From Ovis canadensis (lineage: Eukaryota > Chordata > Mammalia > Artiodactyla > Bovidae), in assembly GCF_042477335.2 (NCBI RefSeq), contig NC_091251.1:34240501-34304500 (forward strand): a stretch of DNA of 64,000 nt. The letters run 5' to 3'. Within the stretch, counting starts at the first letter, position 1, and each line of letters begins with the position of its first letter. The notes below the pieces were generated by a model. It was given only the letters and a program-made list of their open reading frames with translations. It ran no database searches and was not told where the DNA came from. Below, one piece after another: positions 32,050 to 44,223 of this stretch. The translations under genes were made by a program, and so were the position numbers.

Positions 32050-35000
32050 TCAGAGCACGGAGAGGTCGTGGCACGATCTGGAGCGCTGCTTAAAGAACTT
32101 GGCGTTGCGCGGCACCAGGTTGGCAAGGAAGCGCTTGGCCTTCTTGGTGAGGCTCTCGCGACGCGCGGGCGGAGCGGGGCCCTCGGGGCTGCCCCACTCC
32201 GGCCGCGGGCCCCCGGCGCCATTCCGGCCCCTCCGCAGCCGGATCTGGCGCACCGCTCCTTCGAAGAGCTCCCTCGTGTTGTGGTGCAGCGCGGCCGACG
32301 TCTCGATGTGCTTGCAGCTCAGTGTCCCTGCCAGATGGCGGCCCTCTACGAGAAGGGACCTCTTCAGGCTCCCGCCCGCCCCCTGGGCTGCGCTAGGCCC
32401 AGGATAGGGCGAGGCTGGACCTGGGGGCTCCAGGGCGTGCAGTGAAAAGGGATTGGGGCAAGTCAATCTCTTGCACAGAGGAACAAGCAAGGATCAATTG
32501 GAGGGCGGTGGTGATGGGGAAGGGGAGGGAGAAAAGGGCCTTCAGAAGAGGTGAGGGGGAGTGAAGAGAGGGTCTCAAGCCCTAGGCGTGGGCATTGAAA
32601 GTCTGCCCTTAACCTGGGGCCAATTGCAATTTTGTGCACCTAGGAGGGTAAAAGGGCCTTAAGGAGAAGAGATGACCTAGAAAGGAGAGAATCCTCTGAG
32701 ATTGCAAATATGGATGAGGTTCAGGGTACTCACCCTCCAGTGAGACCTCCCGGGAACGGGCCAGGTCACTCTTGTTTCCAACAAGGATGACAGGAAGGTC
32801 GTGGTGGGGCCTCCCAGCCCTGAGCCGAAGTAGGGTCTCTGGAACTTTGGAGAAGCTTCGTCGGTCGGTGACTGAGAAGACGATGAGAAAGGCATCCCCC
32901 ATCTGAAGGCAGTGGTCCCGCAGCCACCCCCCTGCATCCCCCTGCAGATGGGCAGAAAGTTGTGGGATGTCAGGGCTGGGGGCACGGAAGAACCTGCCCA
33001 GCACCTGCACCTCAGGGATGAGGCACCAGGATGTGAGGGCAAAGCCACCTGCTTAGGACACAGCATTCTGCCAAACACATCTAATACTCAGAGTGTGTTT
33101 GTGGAGGGGGGAGAAGTTTGTAATGTGAGCCCCACAGGGGCAAATGGGGGACATAGGGTCCTAGACTAGGGTAGTCCATCCTACTTTCTTATGCCTAAGC
33201 TCTTCAAAAATGAACGCTATTCAAGTGTATGCAATCTGGCCTCTCATTTCTGCATAGTAATCATTTATGTCCATATAGTCACAGGGCCTCACTTTTTTTT
33301 TCCCCTCCCTGACATTACAAAGCCCTGAGCTCCTGTCCTGTCAGATCAGTCTCTTCTAGGCTAAAAAATGTACAGAGTGGGTCTATTTCAGGGTTTCCAG
33401 CCTGGCTTCCAGCTGCAGAGTTTGTCAAATTCAGATCCTAACATTCCTCTGGGTCAGAAGATCCTGAAAACCAAACAGCAGTTCTCAATGCAGTGGTATA
33501 TACATGGATGTCAGCCTTTGCTCTCTGAGACCATATATATGAAGGGTCAGGTTCCATTACTGTTAAAACCAGGGTACTAGCCTTCAGTCTTCAGCCAAGA
33601 CTTTGCCCCTCCTCGGTTCTCCCAGGTTTCATCATCTGCTTGCAGCCACATCTTAGTTCTTACCTGTTCCCAGATGTCATAAACAACTAGAGTCACTTCC
33701 TCCTTATCCACCATGATGCGTCTCTCATAGGTGTCCTCTGCTGGGAAATAGAGCCAAGGAAGAGAGCCCATTAGGAGGCTCCCCAACACCTGTAAGACCT
33801 GGTAAACAGGGACCCCCTCCAGAGAGGTTGCCACAGAAAGCACTGGAACAGTTTCTAAGTTCTGGCCTCTGGGACTGCACATGCCTTGAGCTCTTCCATC
33901 CCTGACTAGGGCTCCAGAGGTGCCCTCAACCCTTGCAGGGCTCCCCCAAATACCTGGGTTCTCCAGCTCGTGAGCACTGTCTCCTTGGAGACCACCGAAA
34001 GTGCCTGCTAGGGTGCTCTTGCCCACGCCGCTCTCCCCCACCAGCATGACCTTGAAGATGCCATCCTTCTGGGTGGGGGCTGCCTCCCCTGAGCCCAGGG
34101 AGTCAGAGGAGCCAGAGGATGAGGCTTGAGGTGGCCAGTCAAGTTCATCTATAGCCTGGGCCCGCCGCAGCTGGTGCTTGTAGGGGACAGGCATACTGCC
34201 TCTTCGTCTGGGGGCCCCTGGGGCAGGGGGTGGCCCGCCCCGGTCCAACCCTGCCAACAGTTTCTCTGGCTTCTTCAGCAGTGTGGCATCTGTTTCTGGG
34301 GGGACAAAGAGAAGGAAGCTAATGAGTGGGGTAGGCCTAGCCATCTGCAGCAGGCTCAGTTCTGGCTGTTCCAGCCTCAGAAGCCCCATCGATGACCCTG
34401 ACCCAGAAGGAGCTCATAATTTTTGTCTGACCTCTTCCATAGAACACCAGAAGCCTGAACTGGTGGGGCTCCCAGGAGCTGACCTGAAGGCTTGCCCAGC
34501 GTGGTTCCAGCCACAACCTGTTCAAAACATGCCTCATGCAGGGGAGGCACCTGTGCGCAGGCTCACACTCCCACACACACTTCACACTGACACAGTCACA
34601 CCCCCAGACTAGGCCTCTGGCCGGGTTGGGGAGAGGGGCTGCCACTCCTTCCAGTGAGAGGCCCTGCCCTCTCCTGCTTCCTGCACCGGCTGATCTCCAC
34701 ACTGGGGAGGGGCCCAGGGGATGGGAAATGAGCTACTGCCCCGGTTTTGGGGGTGGGTACTGACAGAGTCAAAAACTTTGTGGGGAGCCGCTTCCCAGGG
34801 AAGGGCCTTTTCTCAGATGTGTGTGTGGGGTCTCCATGGGTGTGTGGAAGGGGCTGCCTCTTCCCATGGCCCTGGAGGGACGTCCTGCAGTGCATGGCTA
34901 TGTGTGAGTCCTACTGCACCCCTGGCTGTCCCTGTGAGTCCCAGACAATATTCTGTTCACGGCTGGGTGGAGGGAGGGAGGGAGAGAGAAATAGCGAGAG

Positions 35001-35608
35001 AGCGGGAGCAGGGAGAGTGACAGTGCACGGGTCAGGGTAACTGGAGGAGGAAGGAGACACAACAAAGGGGGATGCAGAGGGGCTGGAAATAGCCCAGGAT
35101 CCATACTTGACTGGCAGCCAGGGCCTCCAGGAGCCAGAGAAACCCTTACAACAGGTCCCCAGGGTAGCCCCCTGCCCGTGGTTCCCAGGCTTGTGGGCTG
35201 CCCCTTGTCTTTCCCCTTTCCTTCCAGCCCATCCCAACCTCTCAGGAATGAGGCAGACCTAGGGGCTAAGTACCAGTTTCTCCAGCAAAACCCTGGGTGA
35301 TGGATGAAGGGACATTTAGGCAGCCCCGCTCTGACCCCCCTACTTAGCCCAGCCCTAGTGTGGGCAGGTGGCTCCCTCATTTCTCCAGTGGCTCTTCCCT
35401 TCTTGTTGGGTTCAAGCTCCTTCAACCCCTAATTCTGACCTCCCCACCAAAGCTTCAGCTCCCACCCACATGGCTTCAGCCAGAACCTGTCAGCTTAGCT
35501 CTCACCTGGTGTGGGTGTCTCTGGAGGAGAGGCCCGGTGGCTGCTGGAGGGGCAGAGTGCTGTGGTTTCCGTGTCGGTGTCCATGTCGGTGTCGAAGTCC
35601 GTATGCAT
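32050..35608 (-). CDS. REM2: RGK-family GTPase Rem2
   Basis: Coding exons, minus strand: 35608-35506, 34295-33954, 33737-33664, 32941-32734, 32345-32050. They total 1023 nt, or 340 residues, the human length. Rem2 is an RGK (Rad/Rem/Gem/Kir) G protein that binds calcium-channel beta subunits and inhibits high-voltage-activated calcium currents. It also shapes synapses and dendrites. Visible motifs are the G1 loop GESGVGKS (121-128), a diverged G3 segment DIWEQGDAGG (from 169) in place of DTAGQ, G4 NKSD (229-232), G5 ETSA (257-260), a basic C-terminus for phosphoinositide and calmodulin binding, and the RGK-type ending SCHDLSVL. There is no CaaX box, which is normal for the family. The N-terminus MHTDFDTDMDTDTETT is an Asp-Thr alternating run. 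Confidence 0.97.
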
Positions 35609-35780
35609 CGTTGTGCGTGTGCAGCCCGGCAGCTTGCAGCACCCGCTCGCTCACTCAGCAGCACTGTCAGCTTTTCCCTTTAAATACCAAACCCCCGGCC
35701 AATGCTCGCCACCCCCCACACCTGGGGAGATAGCCCCGCCCCCTGATGAGGTCACATATGCTAATAAACCGTGATGTCAG
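35609..35780 (-). promoter_or_regulatory. REM2 promoter with TATA box and CRE-like sites
   Basis: Reading the minus strand, TATTTAAA (plus 35679-35686) lies about 70 bp upstream of the start codon, with a CCAAT-like attgg just before it (plus ccaat near 35699). Further upstream are a GC box (35734-35743) and two CRE-like octamers, TGAGGTCA (35747-35754) and TGATGTCA (35772-35779). Transcription probably starts near 35650. A TATA/CRE layout suits regulated expression and contrasts with the CpG promoters of PRMT5 and RBM23. Factor binding is inferred. Confidence 0.7.
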
Positions 35781-36870
35781 CGGGATTCCCTCCTTTCTGT
35801 TCCCCACCCCCCCCAACCCCCCGTCCTTTGTGTAGCTTCCTTCTGGGGCACACCCACAGCGGAGTCTGGTTAACATGTGAACAGAACAGTCAGAGGGGCA
35901 GAAGAGACAGGTTCAGAGAAGTGGGGCGAGAGGTCATGGGTAAGGGAGCTGAGGATGGGAGGAATCAAGGATCCAGGACCTCGGTGGTCTTCCTCCAGGA
36001 GCTAGGACTATGTGTCATTTGTCTGCGTATCCTAACCCCTTAGCCCAACGTTCAGCCCTGAGTGGGTGCCCAGTAGCTAGATGGAGGGGCTAAAGGAAGA
36101 AACCAAAAAAGACAGGGACAGGAGGACCGCCACCCTGCCACCAAGCTTTCCTGTTGCCCCCTCCTTCCGCCTGTAACCCCTTCTGGGCTAAGACCCACAG
36201 AAGTACCCATTTCCCAGCCTGGCCTCTAGGCAGATGGGGGCTTTGAGGAGGGAGACATGGCGCTTTGTTTGGGCAGCTTCGTTTTTTTTATTTGGTTCAG
36301 ATAGGCACAAACCACTGTGGAGACTTCCTACCTGTCCCTTCGTCCCAGGCCCACCAACCTCGTGTTAATCAGAGCAGGAAAAAGGGGAGGGGCAGCCAGC
36401 CATCTGGAAGTTCCCAGTGCGCAGGCTGCAGGCGGGTAAGCCCCCTCTCGGTGCTCTCTGGAGCAGCCCTGGGCCTTCTGGGCTATACCGGCGGTGACAC
36501 CCACCTCTCTGGGGAAAGCCAAGATAGAGGCACTGCTCTACTGCACCTTTTCTGCCAGGGCCCTTCCACTTTAGGCTCCCACTCTTGTCTTCCTGACATC
36601 CTCAAGGACCCAAACACGCATTTCGATTTACTGGCCCCTTCTCACCCCAGTTCTGTCAGATGCTGTGCTAAGCACCTTCCTGAATTATCTCCTTTCATCC
36701 TCATGACCCTGAGGCTCAGAGTGATAGGTGAGTGGCCTGTCCTCCAGATCAATCATGCAGCTGGAAAATGGGGACACCATGATTCCCACCCAGATCCTTC
36801 CAGTGCCAGAGACTATCTTTCATCTCTGTCTTTGTCTTAAATATTCCAGCTGTCTCCTATTATTGGGAAA
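35781..36870. other. spacer between LRP10 3' end and REM2 promoter
   Basis: No gene is seen. An L2-like 3' end lies near 36020-36085 and a MIR-like piece at about 36650-36730. It ends at the likely distal poly(A) signal of LRP10. Confidence 0.5.
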
Positions 36871-39805
36871 AATCTTTATTGCCATCTTCAGTGGGTTTTT
36901 CCAATTGAAGCAAATAGTGATCTGGGGATTACTAGTGCAGTATGTGGACGGAGGTCAGTTACAGGGCAACAGTGTAGGGTCTAGCAGAACAACTATTAAG
37001 CAGCTACAATCCTTGTGTGCTTCACTGGACAGACTTACAGTCCTCAATCACAGCCTACTTGTCCTTAATTGTATTCACAATTTTAATGTTCCACCTATGT
37101 TCCTGTACTTGAAGATTAGAAGTACATCTATAGCAGCTAGTGACCCCTACAGTAGCTAATTGTAAGAGAAACATCACAGAAAACTTTTAAAGCAGTCCTA
37201 ACATTTAAAAAGTGGTCGAAGGTCATCTGGCATTAAGGCGAATAGCTTTTCTGACACTGTTCACAGCTTCTGAAGACATTGCTGCAGAGTTCTTTGGTTG
37301 CTGAGTGATCCTCAGCTATCCAGAAGGATTTATGTTATATTGCAGATGTGCTGGAGATGAGTGTAATGTTTTAGAATGACTTCTTCCCAAAATGAGTTTT
37401 TTTTTAAGTTTTAAATTAGAAAGGGGTGAGCTTTATATATCTGGAAAGCTCATTTAGATGGTAGAATTCATTTCTATGATACTAGGTAAGAGTGCCAGCG
37501 TCTGCAGAGCCCAGCGAGGACTCTTGACCATGACTTCTGTGGGCTCTCAATCTAGCCTCAGGCCACAGATGCAGGCTTGGTTTCATCTTGAACCATCATC
37601 TCTCTCATCCCACTGGTAAGTGGCTGTGCACTTGCCCGGCTTAAGGCTCCCTCCGGAATTGGAGGTTCTTTATAATAATGGGACAGACAGATTTACTGGA
37701 CCAGTCTTGTAATTCTTCTGAAGCTGCTGTGAGCCTGTGAATTGGGGCGGTGGTATCCATGGCACAGCTTTGTTGTGAGGGTTAGCTACACCTGATAAAG
37801 GGTCTGATATGCAGCAGGTTCCCCTGCCATTTCACGCTCCACAGCCTCAGGCAGTGTGGCTGGGTATCCCTCTCCCCTCCCAGCACGGCCTGGAGCTTGC
37901 TTTAGGTCCAGATTCTGCTCCTTAAGAACCAAATTCTGGTATCTGCTCAGATTGTCTGATTCTCAGGCTGATTCTCATCTCATAACTTAGATCATCTCCC
38001 TCCTTCCCACCAAGAGCCTTTGCTTGAGTCCCATGCTGGGTACTGGGTATCCTATCTTGACAGGATTTGGAGTCACCTCGTTTCTTTTGCCTTGAGCCAT
38101 GGTGAAAATAAACTTGGGCGATAGCCCCCCACTGTCCCACCCTTACCTGGATATGACGCTCCGTCTTCATATCCCATTATGCCAGTACAAGGTCAACCCC
38201 CTCTCTCTGCCACTGGGGCTTCCCTAGGCTCCTGCTTGCCGGGAGGAAATCCTGAACAATTAGTGCTGGGTGTGAGGACATTGACAGGGTGTAAGCAACA
38301 GGGCCCCTCCAGCAGAGGGGGGGGATATGCCAGGCCAGGCAGGAAGGGGAAAATGAACCTAAGGGGGAGCCCATTTCTCTGGGGACTGATTCTGTTAGGG
38401 AATGCCTCAGCTCTGCTTCTGTAGGCATCACACCCACTTCCATAGGCTCTTTCTAAATCCTTTTAATCCATTAATTTTCCTTTTAAACTCTGGGACAGCT
38501 CTGTCACCTTGCTTACCACACACTGGTAAGCAAGCACATGTCCCAGCAGTTTTCACTGATCATTCCCTCCATTACCCTCTCCAGCTCTTGGGGTCCCTCC
38601 TACAGCCCTAGCCCTCACTGTCTGCTTAGTTTGCTTATCCTGTGGCCTCTCACCTTGCCTAAAATTTACAACTCTTTTCCAACTACTGACAGCATTCTTT
38701 AGGATCTAGTTTGGACCCTCTTCCAGGAAGACCTCTTGGATTTGGCCAAGGTGATGCTAGCATCTTCATACCCTGAATGATGATGATTTTTCTCAGGATG
38801 CATCTTTGTCTGCTTTGGGGCATGCTGGATGAGAGTTCATCTGTCTTGCTTAGGACAGACTGAAATGCTTGGTGGGGTGGAGGATGGGGGGCAGAGTGCT
38901 CCACCAGGGACAGTCTGCTTCTGTGATAAGTGCTCTGAGAGTCCTCCAAAAATGGGAAGTTTCCCAGCTGCAGGGCCCCACTGGCTCATGACTTCTGAGA
39001 GCCTGGCAGTAAGGAGGCTTGGTGCTCACTGCTGGTGTCAGGCACTATAGAGATGGGCCCCTGGCAGTAAGTGGAGATGGAGAGACTTATTCTTGGGGTT
39101 CCTAGAATTTTCTTACCCTCTGAGTGGTATGAAAACTAAGGATGGGTGATCTGAAGATAAACAGGAAAAGGGCAGGAGGTGAGGGCAGAGAAAAGGCCTT
39201 CATAGCGAGGAGCAAGGTGAGGGGAGCATAAGCTGAGCTAGATAGAGAGGCGGGGCCCAGGAGCACAGCTCACTTACAGTCTGAAGTTTCTGATTCCTTT
39301 ATTTTCAACCTTGGCTTCCTGGGCAACAACCTAGCTATGGGACAGGAGCATTTGTTGTGCTCTTATGAGCCAGGCCTTGTAGGAGGGATCACTGTTGGCA
39401 AAACCTCAGGCCCTGCCCAAATCCTCCCTTGGGGGCTGGAGGTCTCTAGCCACTTGGCATTCTGGTGCTTAAGGCCACTTTTGGGTGGGTTTGGCAAGGA
39501 TGGAGTGTCCAGGCCCATGACCCTTTAAGAACTTTACTTTTTAAAAACAGCCACTAACTGGTGGCAGTGTGGGGAGAGGGTGATGGTGGACTGTGGCCTC
39601 TGGCCATGTGGAGACGGGGCTCTGTGAGGGCCCTCTCCCTGTCTGAGGGACACCTAACTTGATAGAAGCTACCTGGGATCAACGGGAGGCCCATCAAGTC
39701 CCCTCAGACTGAGGGACAGGGAGGGAAGTAGTGGATGGGAAGCTGAGCTGCCCTCTATAGGGTTGCTGTCTCTGTGAACAGAGTGCCCAAGGGAGCTAGG
39801 TCACC
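36850..39805 (-). terminator. LRP10 3' UTR with proximal and distal poly(A) candidates
   Basis: Two minus-strand AATAAA signals follow the stop: proximal at plus 39298-39303 (UTR about 0.5 kb) and distal at plus 36875-36880 (UTR about 2.9 kb). The distal site would leave only about 1.2 kb to the REM2 start, which fits my memory of compact spacing between these genes in human. Which site dominates cannot be decided here. Confidence 0.6.
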
Positions 39806-42800
39806 TCAGGCCAGCAGTGGCTCATCCTCCGCTTCGACCACCCAGACCCCAGGTTCAGCCAGTGGCACCAGCAGCACATCGTCCTCATCCTCTGGGGACA
39901 GGACTGTTGTGTGGGGCCCAGGTGGCACCCGGGTTGGTCCAGGGGGCCGCAGGCTGGGCAGAAGGCGGCCTCGCAGGGCCTGTACCACTCCAGACAGCAG
40001 TGATGGCTCTAAGGGCACCGCAGGCAGTGGCCCTGGGGCTTCAGGGACAGTAGGGAAGGCTGGGGATATGCTGGAAGGTGGCAGTGGAGCCTTGACAGGC
40101 AGCGGAGGTGCCTGTTCCCCATCTTGCCCACCCACTGCCCCGCCCTCATGGGCTGGACCTGTGCTGCCATCTAAGGTCTCAGGAGGAGCAGCAGATGGTG
40201 TGACCTGGGATCTGGTTTCAGGGGTCCGGGCTGGGGGGTTGGTTCGGGGAAGCAAGCCCCAGCGGCGAAGACGGCGCACCAGGCGGCGCATAGAGCGGCC
40301 CCGCTGGCGGCGGCGGGCACCGGAGGTGCTCCCTGGAGTCATGTCCTGGCGCAGGATCTGTAGCAGAGAACGCAGATTGCCCAGAACAGAGTTCTGCAAG
40401 GAGAGGAGAAAGACGTCAGAGTCGGAAGGGGTGGGGACAGCCACAGGGGGCTGGAGTGGCAGGTGGTCTGGTTGGGGAGGGTGACTTACATCATTAGGGT
40501 TCTCTGTAGGGAAGTCCTCTACAGGGGGGATGGCGCCCTGGGCAATGAGCTGCCCATAGGAGGGAGGAGCCTGCTGCTGCACAATCTCGGCCTCCATCCG
40601 GGAGAGGGGGGCGAAGATGCTGGAAGGCATGAGGGCTGCTCAGTCACAGGTGCCGGTGACCAGAGCTGCCTGTCCCAACCCAGACAGGCCTCTTTACTCC
40701 ACACCCAGGCCAGGATACCTGGATTATGCCCTGGCTCTCCAAAGTCATCTGAGATCTCCCTCCTTCCTTGAGGTGGCTTTCGAGATCTAGATCTGTCCCT
40801 CCCTCAGGGGAGCACACCTGCCCCCAAGTGACATAGCCCCAGGAGTGCAGCCAGCAGCTGGCCACAGAGCCTGTCCCCCATGTGCATACCCTCAGGCCTC
40901 CTGTGGCCACACGGGCCCTGCCCCGCCCTCAGGGCCCACTCCTCTACCGCCAGCTGCGCTCCCACTGACCTGTACTCCTGGGTGCGAATGGCATAGAGCT
41001 TGCAGGTGCAGCCCAGGGCGATGACCAGCAGCAAGCCGCACACGAGGCTGCCAATGACGGCGGCAGTAATGACCTTGCGGGGCAGGGCGTAGGAGCAGTC
41101 CCACTCGTCACTGCCATCAGCACAGTCCGGCTGCCCATCGCACACCCACGTCTCATACACGCACTTCTCATCCCGGCACCGGAAGTTGCCCGGCTGGCAG
41201 TGGCGACAGCGTCTCTCATCTGCTCCATCGGCACAGAAGGTCTGGTAGTTACAGCGGTCAGCGGGCAGGTAGCAGGCTGTGGCCCCAGGGGTGCCAGCAG
41301 CCCCACAGGGGTAGTGTCCAGGTGGGCAGCTGGGGCAGTTCTCCTCGTCCGTGCCATCCGCACAGTCCCATGAGCCGTCGCAGCGCTGTGCCTCGCTGTA
41401 GCAGCGCTCGCCGAGGCCTTCGCTAGCCCCCAAGCCAGAGCTTAAGCCACACGGTCGGTCCCAAGGCAAGCAGTAGCCCCGCACGTGGTAGGTGGCATTG
41501 AAGCCCCGACCAGTGCTCCAAGGGACTGTGCGGTAGTCCACTGTGGCCTGGCCAGACAGCGTCTCCACAGTGACAGCCTTGCCATTACTGAAGTGGGTGA
41601 GGCTTCGCAGCAGCCGGAGGGTCTCCAGGGGCCCCGCGCCGTCATATACACGCACTGCATCCTCGTAGCCTAGATCCAGGGCCGTGAAGCGCACTGCCAG
41701 GCGCCGGCCATCGCGTGGGTCCAGCAGCCAGCGGCAAGACTGGGGCTGGGAGACTGAGGCCAGGTGTGAGTATCCGAGGGAGGAGAAGACCCCATAGAAG
41801 TCTTCTAAGGTGTGATTGCAGGGTGGGGTGAGGACAGGGGCTAGGTCCAAGTCAGGGAATGGGTCTGAGCTGCAACCTGCCTCATCAGAGCCGTCACCAC
41901 AGGCATCGACCCCATCACAGCGCTGGAACAGGGGCACGCAGCGGTGGTTCAGGCACTGGAACTCCTCCTGCAGGCACATCAGCCAATCTGTAGAGGCACC
42001 ACGGAGAGGGGCTGTGAAGCACTGGGGCGGGCAGGGTCCTCCCCTCCTCCCAGGGGCTTCCATTGCCTGTTCTAAGAGCTCCAAGAGCCCTGTCCAGCCC
42101 ACCTTGGCTGTAAGAGAGCAGGAAGCCCTGGCCCATGGGAGCTCTGGCCCCGACATAGCTGTAGGTGATGGTGACGTTGCCTCCAGGCAGTTGCAGAGGG
42201 CTGGCAGGTGCCTCACACAGGGAGATCTGCGGCTGGATGGGGGAGCGCAGGGTTAAGCGCTCTGAGCCACAGGCCAGATGCAGTTTTTGGAACCTACAGG
42301 GGTGAAGGAGAGCAGGACGTAAGATATTCCTGACCGCTGCTGGCTTCTTCCTCCCCCAACAGTTGTCAAGCCTCTTCTTCCCCAAGCAGCACAAACACCT
42401 GCTTATCCACAGTCCAAACGGTCAGATGAAAATGGTCTTAGCTAAATTCCTTTGTAATCAAGGCAACAGCCCTAACAGAGGCCCGTGGTACCTGAGACCA
42501 TGAGTACATCTTAGAGCCTCTTGGAAAAACTGCCTTGTGTTCTGGACTGAGTTAGACTGATTGCTTTCCTGTGCTGGCAACTACCGTAAGCTTAACCAGA
42601 ACTCACCATCCCCTCCCAGTGCCCAGTGGTGAGACCTGAGATCACTGTAGCATTCTGACCCCTCTGCTCCAACAAGCTCTCCCCAGATGGCCTCTCTTTT
42701 CACCTATCCTTTTCTGGGTAAATTCATGGGAAGTGACCTGTGTGAAGCAAACAGCCAGGTACTTAACATGGGCCCCAACCCCACAGCCCAAAGTTGGAGG

Positions 42801-44223
42801 AACCCAGGGAGACCTGGACTGTTTAAAAGATCTGAGGAGGCTGAGGAAGGTTCTGGAGTGACTGTTGTCCTTCAGAGATGACAGGACCCAAGCTAGATGT
42901 CCACTCCAGTCCACCTGCAATTTATTGTGTCTGGCCCCAAACAAGCCAGGCTTTTAGGGCAGATGACGCCATATCTAACTCTCCTCTTTCCTGTTGACAG
43001 GATGGAAGCTCCATGGAGAAGTGCTCCCCGGAGGCTTCTCCCTGGTAGAGGAGGGGGAGTGGGGGAAAGGTATAGGGTTGTGCCTGCACTCACCTGACCG
43101 TTACCGTCTGCTCCTTCCTGCCCGGGATGAGCCAGGTACAGTTGGCAGGGGAGCTGCGGCTGTCTCGGCCCACAGGCCTCTGTAAGGTGCCTTGCGCTTC
43201 CAAGAGCACCGCTGGTGGGTCCTCACAGGCTAGAGAAAGAGAGGAATGTAGGGGCATCAGTCAAGAGCCCCTTACCATCACACCCCTGCCCAGGCTTGAG
43301 GTCTTCGAGGGCCTGGGCTCTTCGGAAGGAGCACAGACACTCCCCCGCTCCAGCCACACACTCACTACAGGCATAGTCTTCAGGCAGCCTCCTCCTCTCC
43401 TCCCTCATCATAATTCCACTTTACATATCAACACCACAAACAACAGGAGGTCTGCTTTGTGCCAGCCACTGGGCCAGAAGGAACAGGAAATACTGTTTCT
43501 ATCCTCAGGGAGACTACATTTTGGCTAGGCAGATCAAGGATGGATATTTGGGGGAAAAGAAAAAAGTACATAACTACCAGCTGAGGGCTTACGCTGGGTC
43601 TCAGTTTCCTCATCTGTTAAAAAAAAAAGGGGTGGATGACGTCCACTCTAAAACTATGGTAGGTACTAGAGGAATTCAAGGAAGAGAAAGTCTGGAGTTC
43701 TCATTACCTACCAAGGCCATGGGACCCCTGGGGCATCCTCTACTCACCAGGATTCGGGAAAATGATCCTATCTGGGTGGGCCACAGTACCTCCTAGAGGA
43801 AGAGCGAGAAAGGGCAAGAGTCATGCTTCCGAGTTTCCTCCACCTGAGCAACTCAAGGAGGAACGAGAGCCATTTGCGGCTTCCGGGTAGTTTACGGGAA
43901 GGGGTGGTGGAGCAGAGGAAGACAGCGGTGTGTGACCTCGAAGGAAGGTCTGGCAGCACGGCCTATGGGCTGGGTACAGTGATTTACAGAAGTCAGGGAG
44001 AGACTGAGGGAACGGCTGGAGACTTCCCCGGGGCTGGGCAGGCAGTGCCGGGGCGGCGGCAGGGGGTGGAGAGCAAGAGCGGGCAGGTTCAGGTGAGGAG
44101 CCGCGTAGCAGGAAGGGAGCTAGAGCCCTATGGGCCCGGTGAGAGCCCTGGGAGCGGGGTGCTGGGCGAGTAGTCTCGTTTCGGTTTCTTACCCAGGAAG
44201 AGGAGAAGGATGGCCGGCAGCAT
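39806..44223 (-). CDS. LRP10: low-density lipoprotein receptor-related protein 10
   Basis: Coding exons, minus strand: 44223-44193, 43792-43748, 43229-43094, 42293-42103, 41987-40970, 40619-40490, 40393-39806. They total 2139 nt, or 712 residues. LRP10 is a type I endocytic receptor cycling between trans-Golgi network, endosomes and plasma membrane. It alters APP sorting, and human variants are linked to Parkinson disease and Lewy-body dementia. Visible parts are a signal peptide (MLPAILLLFLGG), CUB1 (about 28-134), LDLa1 (139-173), CUB2 (191-306), LDLa2-4 (about 307-352, 355-395, 398-432, each ending in an Asp/Glu/Cys calcium-cage signature), a transmembrane helix starting VITAAVIGSLVCGLL (about 440-460), and a long cytosolic tail with PPSYGQL, a strongly Arg-rich stretch and a terminal acidic-dileucine segment (EDEDDVLLVPL). 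One 1018-bp exon holds the last four ectodomain modules and the helix. Confidence 0.97.
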
